From DAOPJM01 sp035399665 (GTDB taxonomy: Bacteria > Bacillota > Clostridia > Christensenellales > CAG-138): a stretch of 64,000 nucleotides of DNA. The notes below the pieces were generated by a model. It saw only the letters and a list, made by a program, of their open reading frames with translations, was not told the DNA's origin and searched no databases. The stretch covers positions 1 through 64,000 of the forward strand of contig DAOPJM010000004.1 of assembly GCA_035399665.1 (NCBI GenBank), written 5' to 3'. Shown here piece after piece: positions 53,297 to 61,337 of this stretch. Position 1 is the first letter of the stretch. Each line of letters opens with the position of its first letter. The position numbers and the translations under genes are program-made.

Positions 53297-54841
53297 ATGG
53301 TACATTGGTACTACATTATGATCGCCGCAGCAGCTGCAGCGATAGTTTTTTTTGCCGTTGGGTACTTCTACCGCCGCAACATTGCCGAAGCCAAGGTTGC
53401 GCGTGCGGAAGAAGCCGTTAAGAAGCTTATCGAAGACGCGCAGAGACGTGCCGAGGAGGTTCGAAAGGAGAAGGTCTTGGAGGCCAAGGACGAGGCCTTT
53501 AAGCTAAAGACCGACGCGGAGAAGGAAATCCGAGAGCGCAGAGCGGAGCTGCAGCGCTCCGAGCGCAGGCTTTTCCAACGTGAGGAAAGTCTTGACAAGA
53601 AAACCGAGGGCGTTGAGCTTCGCGAAAAGCAGTTGGAGGATCGCGAAACAAAGGTCACAGCCTCTGAGAACGAAGCCAAGGAGCTGCTTTTGAAGCAGCG
53701 CGCAGAGCTGACGCGCATATCCGGATTGTCCGACGAGGAAGCCAAAAAGATAATTTTGGCGGAGGTCGCCGAGGACGCTAAGCACGACGCCGCGCTGCTG
53801 ATACGCGACATCGAATCCAAGGCCAAGGACGAGGCCGACAAGCGCGCGCGCAACATAGTCTCTCTTGCGATACAGCGCTGTGCGGCCGACCATGTCGCGG
53901 AAGCTACCGTTTCCGTGGTGCCGCTGCCCAATGACGAGATGAAGGGCCGCATAATCGGCCGCGAGGGGCGCAACATTCGCGCTTTGGAGACCGCGACAGG
54001 CGTAGACCTCATCATCGACGACACGCCCGAGGCGGTCATTCTTTCGGGCTTCGATCCGGTACGGCGTGAGATCGCCCGTATCGCTCTTGAAAAGCTCATA
54101 CTTGACGGACGTATTCACCCCTCCCGCATCGAGGAGATGGTGGACAAGGCCAAGAAGGAGGTTGACGTTCAGATTCGCGAGGCAGGCGAACAGGCTGTGC
54201 TTGAAGTCGGAGTCAACGGCCTGCACCATGAGCTTATCCGCTGCCTTGGACGTCTGCGTTATCGCACAAGCTACGGTCAGAACGTGCTTAAGCACTCCAT
54301 CGAGGTCTCGCACCTTGCGGGCATAATGGCAGCCGAGATAGGCGCGAACGTAACGCTTGCAAAGCGTGCGGGTCTGCTGCATGATATTGGCAAGGCGCTG
54401 GACCATGAGACCGAAGGCTCGCACACGCAGATAGGCGCGGACGTCGCCAAGAAGTTCCGTGAGAACAATCAGATTATCAACTGCATCATGGCTCACCACG
54501 GCGATGTTGAGCCAACCAGCATAGAGGCCGTACTCGTACAGGCCGCCGACGCTATCTCCGCCGCAAGGCCGGGTGCGCGCCGCGAAACCCTTGAATCCTA
54601 CATCAAGCGTCTTGAGAAGCTTGAGGAGATCGCCAACTCCTTTGACGGCGTTGAAAACTCCTACGCGATTCAGGCGGGACGCGAGGTTCGCATTATCGTA
54701 AGACCCGAGCGCGTCAACGAGGCCGACACCATAGTCATGGCAAGGGATATCGCAAAGCGCATAGAGAGCGAAATGGAGTATCCGGGTCAGATCAAGGTCA
54801 ACGTTATCCGAGAGACCCGCACAGTCGATTACGCAAAGTAA
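53297..54841 (+). CDS. rny: Ribonuclease Y
   Basis: RNase Y starts mRNA decay at the membrane. The 514-residue form begins VHWYYIMIAAAAAAIVFFAV, the N-terminal anchor, followed by a long coiled coil to about 200, a KH domain (GRIIGREGRNIRALE near 215) and an HD domain (LLHDIGKALDHE near 360). GGAG lies seven bases before the ATG at 53297; the frame runs on to 53207, but that part has no RBS and covers the leader hairpins. In Firmicutes rny often follows cinA-recA; here it is alone, 44 kb from cinA. Confidence 0.96.
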   Translation: MVHWYYIMIAAAAAAIVFFAVGYFYRRNIAEAKVARAEEAVKKLIEDAQRRAEEVRKEKVLEAKDEAFKLKTDAEKEIRERRAELQRSERRLFQREESLDKKTEGVELREKQLEDRETKVTASENEAKELLLKQRAELTRISGLSDEEAKKIILAEVAEDAKHDAALLIRDIESKAKDEADKRARNIVSLAIQRCAADHVAEATVSVVPLPNDEMKGRIIGREGRNIRALETATGVDLIIDDTPEAVILSGFDPVRREIARIALEKLILDGRIHPSRIEEMVDKAKKEVDVQIREAGEQAVLEVGVNGLHHELIRCLGRLRYRTSYGQNVLKHSIEVSHLAGIMAAEIGANVTLAKRAGLLHDIGKALDHETEGSHTQIGADVAKKFRENNQIINCIMAHHGDVEPTSIEAVLVQAADAISAARPGARRETLESYIKRLEKLEEIANSFDGVENSYAIQAGREVRIIVRPERVNEADTIVMARDIAKRIESEMEYPGQIKVNVIRETRTVDYAK

Positions 54842-54867
54842 TACCGAATCAAAAAGGAATCACGGAC

Positions 54868-54900
54868 AGGGGGCTTTTCATTAAAGTCCCCTTGTATTTT
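54868..54900 (+). terminator. Terminator after rny
   Basis: AGGGGGCTTT pairs with AAAGTCCCCT (one G-U), followed by TGTATTTTAT. Confidence 0.75.
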
Positions 54901-54914
54901 ATGAAAGGCGAGCC

Positions 54915-55841
54915 ATGATATTTGCGGTTGCGGACGCGCATTGCGATTACCTCTACGGGGCGATGCAGCGCGGATACGATATGTACAGCCCCAAGCCTAT
55001 GCAGTGCCTCACCAAGGAGCGGCTGAGGGCGGGCGGAGTGGCGCTGCAATGCTTCGCGGCATGGGTGGACACAGGGCTTAGGTCAACACCGTCCATGCAG
55101 CTTGTGCAAATGCTGGATCGCTACCACAGCCTGTTGGAGTCCGACTCTGATTTTGTGCCTTTCACACAAGACTATTCTCCAAGCAGCGGCAAGATCGCCT
55201 GTCTTTTGACGATAGAGGGCGGCGAGGCCATAGACGGCAGCCTTGCGGCTCTGCGCAACGCGTACCGCCTTGGGGTCAGAGCCATGACGCTGACTTGGAA
55301 CGAGAACAACGAGCTTGCCGACTGCGCCGTAGGCAAAAGACAGCGCGGGCTTACCGCATTGGGCGAGAGGGTGATTTGTGAGATGGCAAGGCTGAACATG
55401 GCGCTTGACACCTCGCACCTCTCCGACAGGGGCATAGACGAGGTGCTTTCCCTGTCGAGCGGAGCGGTGTACGCTTCGCACAGCAACTCAAGGGCTGTCT
55501 GCAATCATCCGCGCAACCTCAAGGATGAGCATATAGCGGCGATTGCAAAGCGCGGCGGGGTGGTAGGGGTAAACTTCTATTCGCCTGAGCTTAGAGAATC
55601 CAAGCAGGCCGACGCTTCGGACGTGGCAAGGCATATGGCTCACATCGCCTCGGTGGGCGGGGTGGAGTGCTGCTGCGTAGGCTCCGATTTTGACGGCATG
55701 GTGCGCTATCCGCCCGACCTAAGCTCAAGCGCGGACCTTCAGCGCCTGTGCTTGGAGCTTGCCCGAAAAGGCTTTTCCGACAGGGACATTTACCGAATTA
55801 TGTATCAGAACTTAGCGGGGTTTCTAAGGCGTTTGGTATAG
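54915..55841 (+). CDS. Membrane dipeptidase-like metallohydrolase (peptidase M19)
   Basis: The 308-residue protein shows VADAHCDYLY near the start in the place of DGHxD, TIEGGEAI, TLTWNENNELAD, LDTSHLSD, the metal-binding ASHSNSRAVCNHPRN, and CCCVGSDFDGM. These are the zinc-site blocks of renal-dipeptidase-like enzymes, which cleave dipeptides including some D-residue ones. No signal peptide. RBS AAAGGCGAG. Confidence 0.93.
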   Translation: MIFAVADAHCDYLYGAMQRGYDMYSPKPMQCLTKERLRAGGVALQCFAAWVDTGLRSTPSMQLVQMLDRYHSLLESDSDFVPFTQDYSPSSGKIACLLTIEGGEAIDGSLAALRNAYRLGVRAMTLTWNENNELADCAVGKRQRGLTALGERVICEMARLNMALDTSHLSDRGIDEVLSLSSGAVYASHSNSRAVCNHPRNLKDEHIAAIAKRGGVVGVNFYSPELRESKQADASDVARHMAHIASVGGVECCCVGSDFDGMVRYPPDLSSSADLQRLCLELARKGFSDRDIYRIMYQNLAGFLRRLV

Positions 55842-55872
55842 GCCTGCGGTTTTTTGCCCAAGCTCTGTGGTG

Positions 55873-55901
55873 TTGACAGCGGGCGTATAACGGGCTATAA
55901 T
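55873..55901 (+). promoter_or_regulatory. Consensus promoter of the small membrane protein gene
   Basis: TTGACA, exactly 17 bases, TATAAT: a full match to the vegetative consensus, 25 bases before the ATG. Confidence 0.88.
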
Positions 55902-55926
55902 GCCCAACAACAAAGGAGTGCGTGAC

Positions 55927-56451
55927 ATGAGACGATTAAAGGATTCATTGCGGGACAACGTTGGTCTTATAGTGGTGATTGTGGGAGTTGTGCTGCTGCT
56001 TGCGGGAACGGCTTTACTTATCGCGGGACCGTTCATGAAGAGCCGCCTTCAGGAGTATGTCAACAACCTTGAGATAGAGCTTATCGCGGGCGAGTACAGC
56101 GGAGATATGGTAGTAAGCTATAACGGCACCTCGGTGAAGCTGAACGAGAAGTACTACATCAAGTTCTCCTACTACATGACCGCCGACCCCGGGCTGACCT
56201 TCAAGGACGGCAATTTGGATGAGGAACCGATTACGGTAAAGCTTGGCGAGAGCGATTATGTATACGCCTACCCCACGGACGACCCCAACAAGATGATTGT
56301 ATACTTTGAGATTGAGGGCAAGGAGAGAAGGATTGCGGCACACGCCACGAATATTTGGTTCAATCTGACCAACGCGGTGGATGAGGACGGCTTTGGTATG
56401 CGCGACATGGACGGCAATCTATACCTGAACACAGTGCTTGTACAGCCTTAG
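55927..56451 (+). CDS. Hypothetical membrane-anchored protein, 174 aa
   Basis: A basic start (MRRLKDSLRDN), one membrane helix (about 12-36) and an outside domain of about 135 residues rich in Tyr, Asp and Gly, with YYIKFSYYMTADPGLTF and KIVYF-like strands. No family was recognised. AAAGGAG lies upstream of the ATG at 55927. Its perfect promoter and bidirectional terminator mark it as a single, probably well-expressed gene. Confidence 0.75.
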   Translation: MRRLKDSLRDNVGLIVVIVGVVLLLAGTALLIAGPFMKSRLQEYVNNLEIELIAGEYSGDMVVSYNGTSVKLNEKYYIKFSYYMTADPGLTFKDGNLDEEPITVKLGESDYVYAYPTDDPNKMIVYFEIEGKERRIAAHATNIWFNLTNAVDEDGFGMRDMDGNLYLNTVLVQP

Positions 56452-56508
56452 TACAAAGGGGGAGCGGTATAGGCCGACAGCCTGAATTTTTGCAGGCAAA
56501 CAATCGTC

Positions 56509-56548
56509 AAGGGACGGGCTTTCCATTTGGAAGGTCCGTCCCTTTTCT
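56509..56548. terminator. Bidirectional terminator between the small membrane protein gene and clpB
   Basis: AAGGGACGG pairs with CCGTCCCTT; an inner CTTTCC/GGAAGG arm lengthens it; TTCTT follows. Confidence 0.85.
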
Positions 56549-56569
56549 TGTGCTCCTTATGTCCTATAC

Positions 56570-59179
56570 TTATTTTTCCTTGCGGCTCACGACTATTTCG
56601 CCGTCCTGTTCGTCGGCTGTGAGCGTGTCGCCCGCGTTTAAGTCCATGCTGAGAATAGCCCTTGCAAGCTTGGTTTCTACCTCGCTTTGCAGGTATCTTC
56701 TGAGCGGCCTCGCGCCGTACTGTGGATCAAAACCGCCGCTGACGACATAGGCCTTCGCCCTCTCGGTGACTTCGAGCTTGAGCTGCCTGTCCGAAAGGCG
56801 CTTCGCAAGGCTCTCGATCATGAGGTCGAGTATCTTATCAACGTCTGCCTTGGTAAGCGGCTTGTAGAACACAATCTCGTCAAGCCTGTTTAGAAACTCC
56901 GGTCTGAAGCTGCGGTGCAGCAGCGCGTTGACCTGAGTCTTGGCCTGCTCGGATATACTTCCGTCCGCCCGAATGCCGTCAAGCAGCAGCTGTGACCCCA
57001 GGTTGGAGGTCATGATGATGATGGTGTTCTTAAAGTCCACCGTGCGCCCCTGTGAGTCGGTAATCCTGCCGTCGTCCAACGCCTGCAACAGTATGTTGAA
57101 CACGTCGGGATGGGCCTTTTCTATCTCGTCGAACAGCACCACGCAGTAGGGCTTGCGGCGAACAGCCTCGGTGAGCTGACCGCCCTCATCGTAACCCACA
57201 TATCCCGGAGGCGCTCCGACAAGTCTTGACACGGAGAATTTCTCCATGTACTCGCTCATATCTATCCTGACCATGCTGCGCTCATCGTCGAAAAGCGCTT
57301 CGGCCAAGGCCTTGGCAAGCTCGGTCTTGCCCACGCCCGTGGGGCCTAAGAACATGAACGAGCCTATGGGCCTGTTGGGGTCGGATATGCCCGCACGCGA
57401 CCTTAGGATTGCGTCGCTGACGGCGGTAACGGCCTCGTCCTGCCCTATGACGCGCTTATGCAGCTGTTCGGGCAGCCTCAAGAGCTTCTCACGTTCGCCC
57501 TCCATCAGACGCGAAACGGGTATGCCCGTCCAGCGCGCCACGATAGCGGCGATTTCCTCCTCGGTAACAGTGGTGCGCATGAGCTTCGCGCCGCGCTTCG
57601 CGCTCTTGTCCGCGCTGTCGTTGGCCTGAGCCGTCTTGAGCTTTTTCTCAAGCTCTGGCAGAACGGCGTAACGCAGCCTTGAAGCCTTCTCGTATTCGTA
57701 GGAGCGTTGAGCCTGTTCCATATCGGCCGTGGTGCGCTCGATCTCGGCCTTTATCGACTGAACGTCGTCAATGGCGGATTTCTCAAGCTCCCACTTTGCT
57801 TTCATCTCCTTGAACTTTTCCCTGTTCTCGGCAAGCTCCTGACGAAGCTTTGCCAAACGGTCAGTGGACAGACTGTCAGTCTCCTTCTTCAGCGCCAGCT
57901 CCTCTATCTCAAGCTGCATAATCCTGCGGCGAATCTCGTCAAGCTCGGTAGGCATGGAATCAATCTCCATGCGGATGGAAGCGCAAGCCTCATCCACAAG
58001 GTCGATAGCCTTGTCAGGCAGGAACCTGTCGGTGATATAACGCTGAGAGAGGGTTGCGGCGGCGACCAAGGCTCTGTCCTGAATCTGCACGCCGTGGAAG
58101 ATCTCATAGCGATCCTTCAAGCCCCTCAGTATCGAGATGGTGTCCTCGACAGAAGGCTCGCAGACCATGACAGGCTGGAACCTGCGCTCTAAGGCGGCGT
58201 CCTTTTCGATGTACTTGCGGTACTCGTCCAAGGTAGTCGCGCCTATGCAGTGCAGCTCGCCCCTTGCCAGCATGGGCTTTAGCAGGTTGCCCGCGTCCAT
58301 CGCACCCTCGGTCTTGCCCGCGCCGACTATGGTGTGCATCTCATCGATGAACAGGATAATCTTGCCCTCGGACTTCTTGATGGCGGCAAGGACGGCCTTT
58401 AGACGCTCCTCAAACTCACCGCGAAACTTCGCGCCCGCAATCAACGCGCCCATGTCCAATGCGAATATGGTCTTGTCCTTCAGGGTGGAGGGGACGTCGC
58501 CGCGCATGATACGCTGCGCCAAGCCCTCCGCAATCGCGGTCTTGCCCACGCCCGGCTCGCCAATTAGAGCGGGGTTGTTCTTGGTCTTGCGGCAAAGAAT
58601 GCGGATAACATTCCTTATTTCATCATCACGGCCGATAACGGGGTCTATCTTCTGCTCACGCGCCCTCTGAACAAGGTCAAAGCCGTATTTGTTCAGCGCG
58701 TCGTAGCCCTCCTCGGGGTTGTCGCCCGTGGTGGGCCCCGTCTTGACCTGCTCAAGCTGCTTTGTAAAAGCGGAGCGGGTGATGTTGTACTTCTTTAGTA
58801 TGTTTGCTATGGCGCTCGTCGGTTTGTCGATAATCGCCAACGCTATATGCTCTGCGGAGACGTATTCGTCGCCCGAGGACTTCGCGGATTTCTCTGCGGA
58901 CGCAAGCATCCTGTCGGTGGTCTGCGAGATGTATACCTGAGCCTCCGTGCCGCCGGTTACGCGGGGAAAGCCTGAGATAACGGCGTCAAGGTCGGAGAGC
59001 AGCGCGTCGCAGTCCACGCCCATTTTGGTCAGGAGCGAGCCTACAAGCCCGCCGTTCTGATCCACCAAAGCGTACAGAACATGCTCGGGTGCAAGCTCGG
59101 TGTTGTTGTTCTCCATTGCCATGCGCTGCGCGGATTGCAGCGCTTCTATTGATTTTTGGGTGAAACTCTGTGCGTTCAT
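56570..59179 (-). CDS. clpB: Chaperone ClpB (Hsp104-type disaggregase)
   Basis: The 869-residue hexameric disaggregase has all parts: N-domain (1-145), first Walker A GEPGVGKTA near 205, a coiled-coil middle domain (about 410-520) with the segment RLAKLRQELAENREKFKEMK, and the second Walker A GPTGVGKTE near 610. It acts with DnaK on aggregates after heat or other stress. RBS GAGGAAG. It is 13 bases downstream of an RHH gene and shares its promoter; no CIRCE palindrome was found upstream. Confidence 0.97.
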   Translation of the reverse strand: MNAQSFTQKSIEALQSAQRMAMENNNTELAPEHVLYALVDQNGGLVGSLLTKMGVDCDALLSDLDAVISGFPRVTGGTEAQVYISQTTDRMLASAEKSAKSSGDEYVSAEHIALAIIDKPTSAIANILKKYNITRSAFTKQLEQVKTGPTTGDNPEEGYDALNKYGFDLVQRAREQKIDPVIGRDDEIRNVIRILCRKTKNNPALIGEPGVGKTAIAEGLAQRIMRGDVPSTLKDKTIFALDMGALIAGAKFRGEFEERLKAVLAAIKKSEGKIILFIDEMHTIVGAGKTEGAMDAGNLLKPMLARGELHCIGATTLDEYRKYIEKDAALERRFQPVMVCEPSVEDTISILRGLKDRYEIFHGVQIQDRALVAAATLSQRYITDRFLPDKAIDLVDEACASIRMEIDSMPTELDEIRRRIMQLEIEELALKKETDSLSTDRLAKLRQELAENREKFKEMKAKWELEKSAIDDVQSIKAEIERTTADMEQAQRSYEYEKASRLRYAVLPELEKKLKTAQANDSADKSAKRGAKLMRTTVTEEEIAAIVARWTGIPVSRLMEGEREKLLRLPEQLHKRVIGQDEAVTAVSDAILRSRAGISDPNRPIGSFMFLGPTGVGKTELAKALAEALFDDERSMVRIDMSEYMEKFSVSRLVGAPPGYVGYDEGGQLTEAVRRKPYCVVLFDEIEKAHPDVFNILLQALDDGRITDSQGRTVDFKNTIIIMTSNLGSQLLLDGIRADGSISEQAKTQVNALLHRSFRPEFLNRLDEIVFYKPLTKADVDKILDLMIESLAKRLSDRQLKLEVTERAKAYVVSGGFDPQYGARPLRRYLQSEVETKLARAILSMDLNAGDTLTADEQDGEIVVSRKEK

Positions 59180-59192
59180 AAGATCACTTCCT

Positions 59193-59840
59193 CTATATTA
59201 CACCTACGCCGCGGTTCAGGCAGCCTAAGTATCGGTTTTCAAGTTCAATGGCGTCAAGGCCGTAAAGGTAGTCCTTCATCAGTCTGTCGAGCATTCTAAC
59301 GTACTCCGCTATAGACTCGGCAAGCTCCTCTGTGCTGTAATCGCGCCCCTTAGGAAGCTTGATGAAGCGTTCCACGCGGCTGTCCTCGGTGGACCAGCGC
59401 GGCGGACGCCCGTCATACAGCCCCCCAAGATAGACGGCTTCAAGCCTTTGAATGAGGCGGAAGTACTCGCCTATGCTCCTAAGGAGCGGCAGCGATTGTG
59501 TACGCAGGATGATGGACAGCTTGCCTATCGCGCCATCGGGGACGCGGTAGAGCTGTAATTCATAACGAATGGTGGGGCGGTATCGGTAGTCAAGGCTGCT
59601 CTTCATGGACATTGTGAGCTTGTTGGCCTCCACAAAGGGGACAAGCTCTCCGCCCTTTAACGCCTGTTCGATGAAGCCGAACACGCCTCCGATCCGCTTT
59701 TCGGGCGTGGTGTAGCCAACATGGTCGGCCAAAATCGCCTCGATCAGCGCGGAGCGGTTCACGCCCTTGCGCATGGCCTCGTGGTCGATTCGGCTTACAA
59801 CATCGTCCGTAAGTACTATCCCGTATAAACTTTTGCTCAT
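59193..59840 (-). CDS. Ribbon-helix-helix-like protein co-transcribed with clpB
   Basis: A 215-residue protein. The first 45 residues (SLYGIVLTDDVVSRIDHEA, then KGVNRSALIEAILADHVG) match the RHH DNA-binding pattern: a strand, then two helices with a conserved turn. The remaining 170 residues are helical, with RPTIRYELQLYRV and YRLIQRLEAVY-like amphipathic segments, and have no recognised family. It lies directly ahead of clpB under one promoter, so it could control that promoter. That role is inference. Confidence 0.7.
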   Translation of the reverse strand: MSKSLYGIVLTDDVVSRIDHEAMRKGVNRSALIEAILADHVGYTTPEKRIGGVFGFIEQALKGGELVPFVEANKLTMSMKSSLDYRYRPTIRYELQLYRVPDGAIGKLSIILRTQSLPLLRSIGEYFRLIQRLEAVYLGGLYDGRPPRWSTEDSRVERFIKLPKGRDYSTEELAESIAEYVRMLDRLMKDYLYGLDAIELENRYLGCLNRGVGVI

Positions 59841-59865
59841 ATCTTATCGCCTCCCTGTTGAAAAC

Positions 59866-59894
59866 ATTGTAGGTCAGGCTATAACATATGTCAA
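59866..59894 (-). promoter_or_regulatory. Promoter of the RHH-clpB operon
   Basis: Minus strand TTGACA, 17 bases, TACAAT, about 25 bases before the ATG. No CIRCE or CtsR-type repeat is seen around it. Confidence 0.8.
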
Positions 59895-59978
59895 TCGAAA
59901 TTTATGTATTTTCACACGGATTTCACTATTATGCCTGCCTTTCTGAAAGAGTTTACCCATAAGGCAAGCGAGGTACTA

Positions 59979-60015
59979 AGGATATGGGCAATTTCTCCGG
60001 TTCAGAGCATATCCT
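59979..60015. other. Hairpin in the clpB-lgt intergenic region
   Basis: AGGATATG and CATATCCT, 21 bases apart, form a perfect 8-bp stem. It lies between the divergent promoters; role unknown. Confidence 0.4.
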
Positions 60016-60080
60016 CACAAGAAGGGAAAAATAGCGGCACTTTTTGTTCTTTGCTTATTCCAATTTAAGCCGGCTTGTGG

Positions 60081-60086
60081 TACAAT
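60081..60086 (+). promoter_or_regulatory. Extended -10 of lgt
   Basis: TGGTACAAT; the -35 (TTCCAA) is weak. RBS GGAGGTG precedes the ATG. Confidence 0.5.
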
Positions 60087-60113
60087 ATATGTTAACATCT
60101 CGGAGGTGTAATT

Positions 60114-61336
60114 ATGGACGATACAAGCTTTAGGATTGCCTTTTACTTAGGCGAATTTCCCGTATACTGGTATGCCCTGCTCTTTGCTGTCGGCATAATA
60201 GCGGCTGTGGTAGTTGCCGACGTCCTGACAAGGCGCGATAAGCTCGGCAAGGACATCGCTCTTGACCTGTGCATCATAGGCATACCCGCGGGGTTGGTTG
60301 GCGCGAGGCTGTTTGCGGTGATAGCGGGATTGGTCCCCATTGCTAACTTCTTCAAGTTCAACACCGCGGGGCTTGCGCTGTGGGGTGCGCTCATCTTCGG
60401 AGCGATCGGCGCGTTCATCTACTGCAAGATAAAGAAATATTCCTTCGGCAAGGTCATGGACTGCGTTGTTCCCGCCGCCCTTATCGGAATCGCGATAGGT
60501 CGTTGGGGCGATTTCTTCAACCGTGACGCCCTGGGGCCTATTGTCACGAACCGCGCTTTCCAGTGGTTTCCGCTTGCGGCCTACGGCACGGGTGAGCAGA
60601 TACACTACGCCTGCTTCTTCTATGAATTCATCTTTATCGCGGCGATAGTGGCTGTGCTGCTGCTGCTCAAAAAGCGCGGCACGATGAAAGCTGGCGCCAT
60701 AGGCGCGTGGGGTCTGCTGCTCTACGCCATAGAGAGCAGCGCCGTCGAGCTTATCCGCGAGGACAGGGCCATGGCAGGCGGAGCGATCAAGTTCAACGTG
60801 CTTATAGGCATTATCGTGGCGCTGGTTGCGGTCTATCTGCTGCTGAAGGTCAAGAACAGCGCGCCCAAGGCGGACCACATCTTCGATGATGAGGATGTTG
60901 CCGCGGGCGAAGGCGATGAGGCAAAGCCCGAAGCGCAAGCCGAGGACAAGGAGGACGAGGGCGACAAACCCGAAGCGGAGCCTGAGCTTGAGGGCGAAGC
61001 CNNNNNNNNNNNNNNNNNNNNNNNNNNNNNNNNNNNNNNNNNNNNNNNNNNNNNNNNNNNNNNNNNNNNNNNNNNNNNNNNNNNNNNNNNNNNNNNNNNN
61101 NTGAAGCGGAGCCTGAGCTTGAGGGCGAAGCCCCCAAGGAGGAGCTGCCCGAACCCGAAGCGGAGCCTGAGCTTGAGGGCGAAGCCTCCAAGGAGGAGCT
61201 GCCCGAACCCAAGAAGGAATCCGTGAGCAGGAAGAAAAACAAGAAGAACAAGAACGCAAGGGCAGACAAAAAAGCCTCATCCGCCGCCGATTCTAAGGGC
61301 AAGGACGATGACGACGACTACACCTATGGGTGGTAA
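60114..61336 (+). CDS. lgt: Divergent prolipoprotein diacylglyceryl transferase with a repetitive acidic tail (gap inside)
   Basis: The first 260 residues are an Lgt-type membrane enzyme with about seven helices: PVYWYALLFAVGI, GARLFAVIAG, IGRWGDFFNRDALG and VELIRED. Two usually conserved sites differ: the H(Y)GG loop reads WGA, and the GNFxNxE signature reads GDFFNRD. Beyond the last helix is an acidic tail with an 18-residue repeat (EAEPELEGEAPKEELPEP), then Lys/Asn-rich residues and YTYGW. The tail is broken by 100 N at 61002-61101; the frame after the gap is shifted relative to the stated gap length, so the real gap is not 100 bases. End at 61336 is in the repeat's own frame. pncB starts 2 bases later. 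Confidence 0.8.
61002..61101. other. Assembly gap (100 N) in the lgt tail repeat
   Basis: Exactly 100 N between two copies of a 54-base coding repeat. The number of repeats is unknown. Confidence 0.9.
61103..61210 (+). repeat. 54-bp coding tandem repeat in lgt
   Basis: Two full units starting GAAGCGGAGCCTGAGCTTGA at 61103 and 61157, plus a partial unit before the gap at 60973-61001. They differ at one base (CCC versus TCC, Pro to Ser). Confidence 0.85.
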
Positions 61337-61337
61337 A

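Noticed and set aside
60886..61226. Arg/Ser-rich C-terminus for Lgt when reading straight through the N run
   Set aside because: The alternative frame after the gap restores the acidic repeat seen before the gap, so the Arg/Ser reading is due to the arbitrary gap length.
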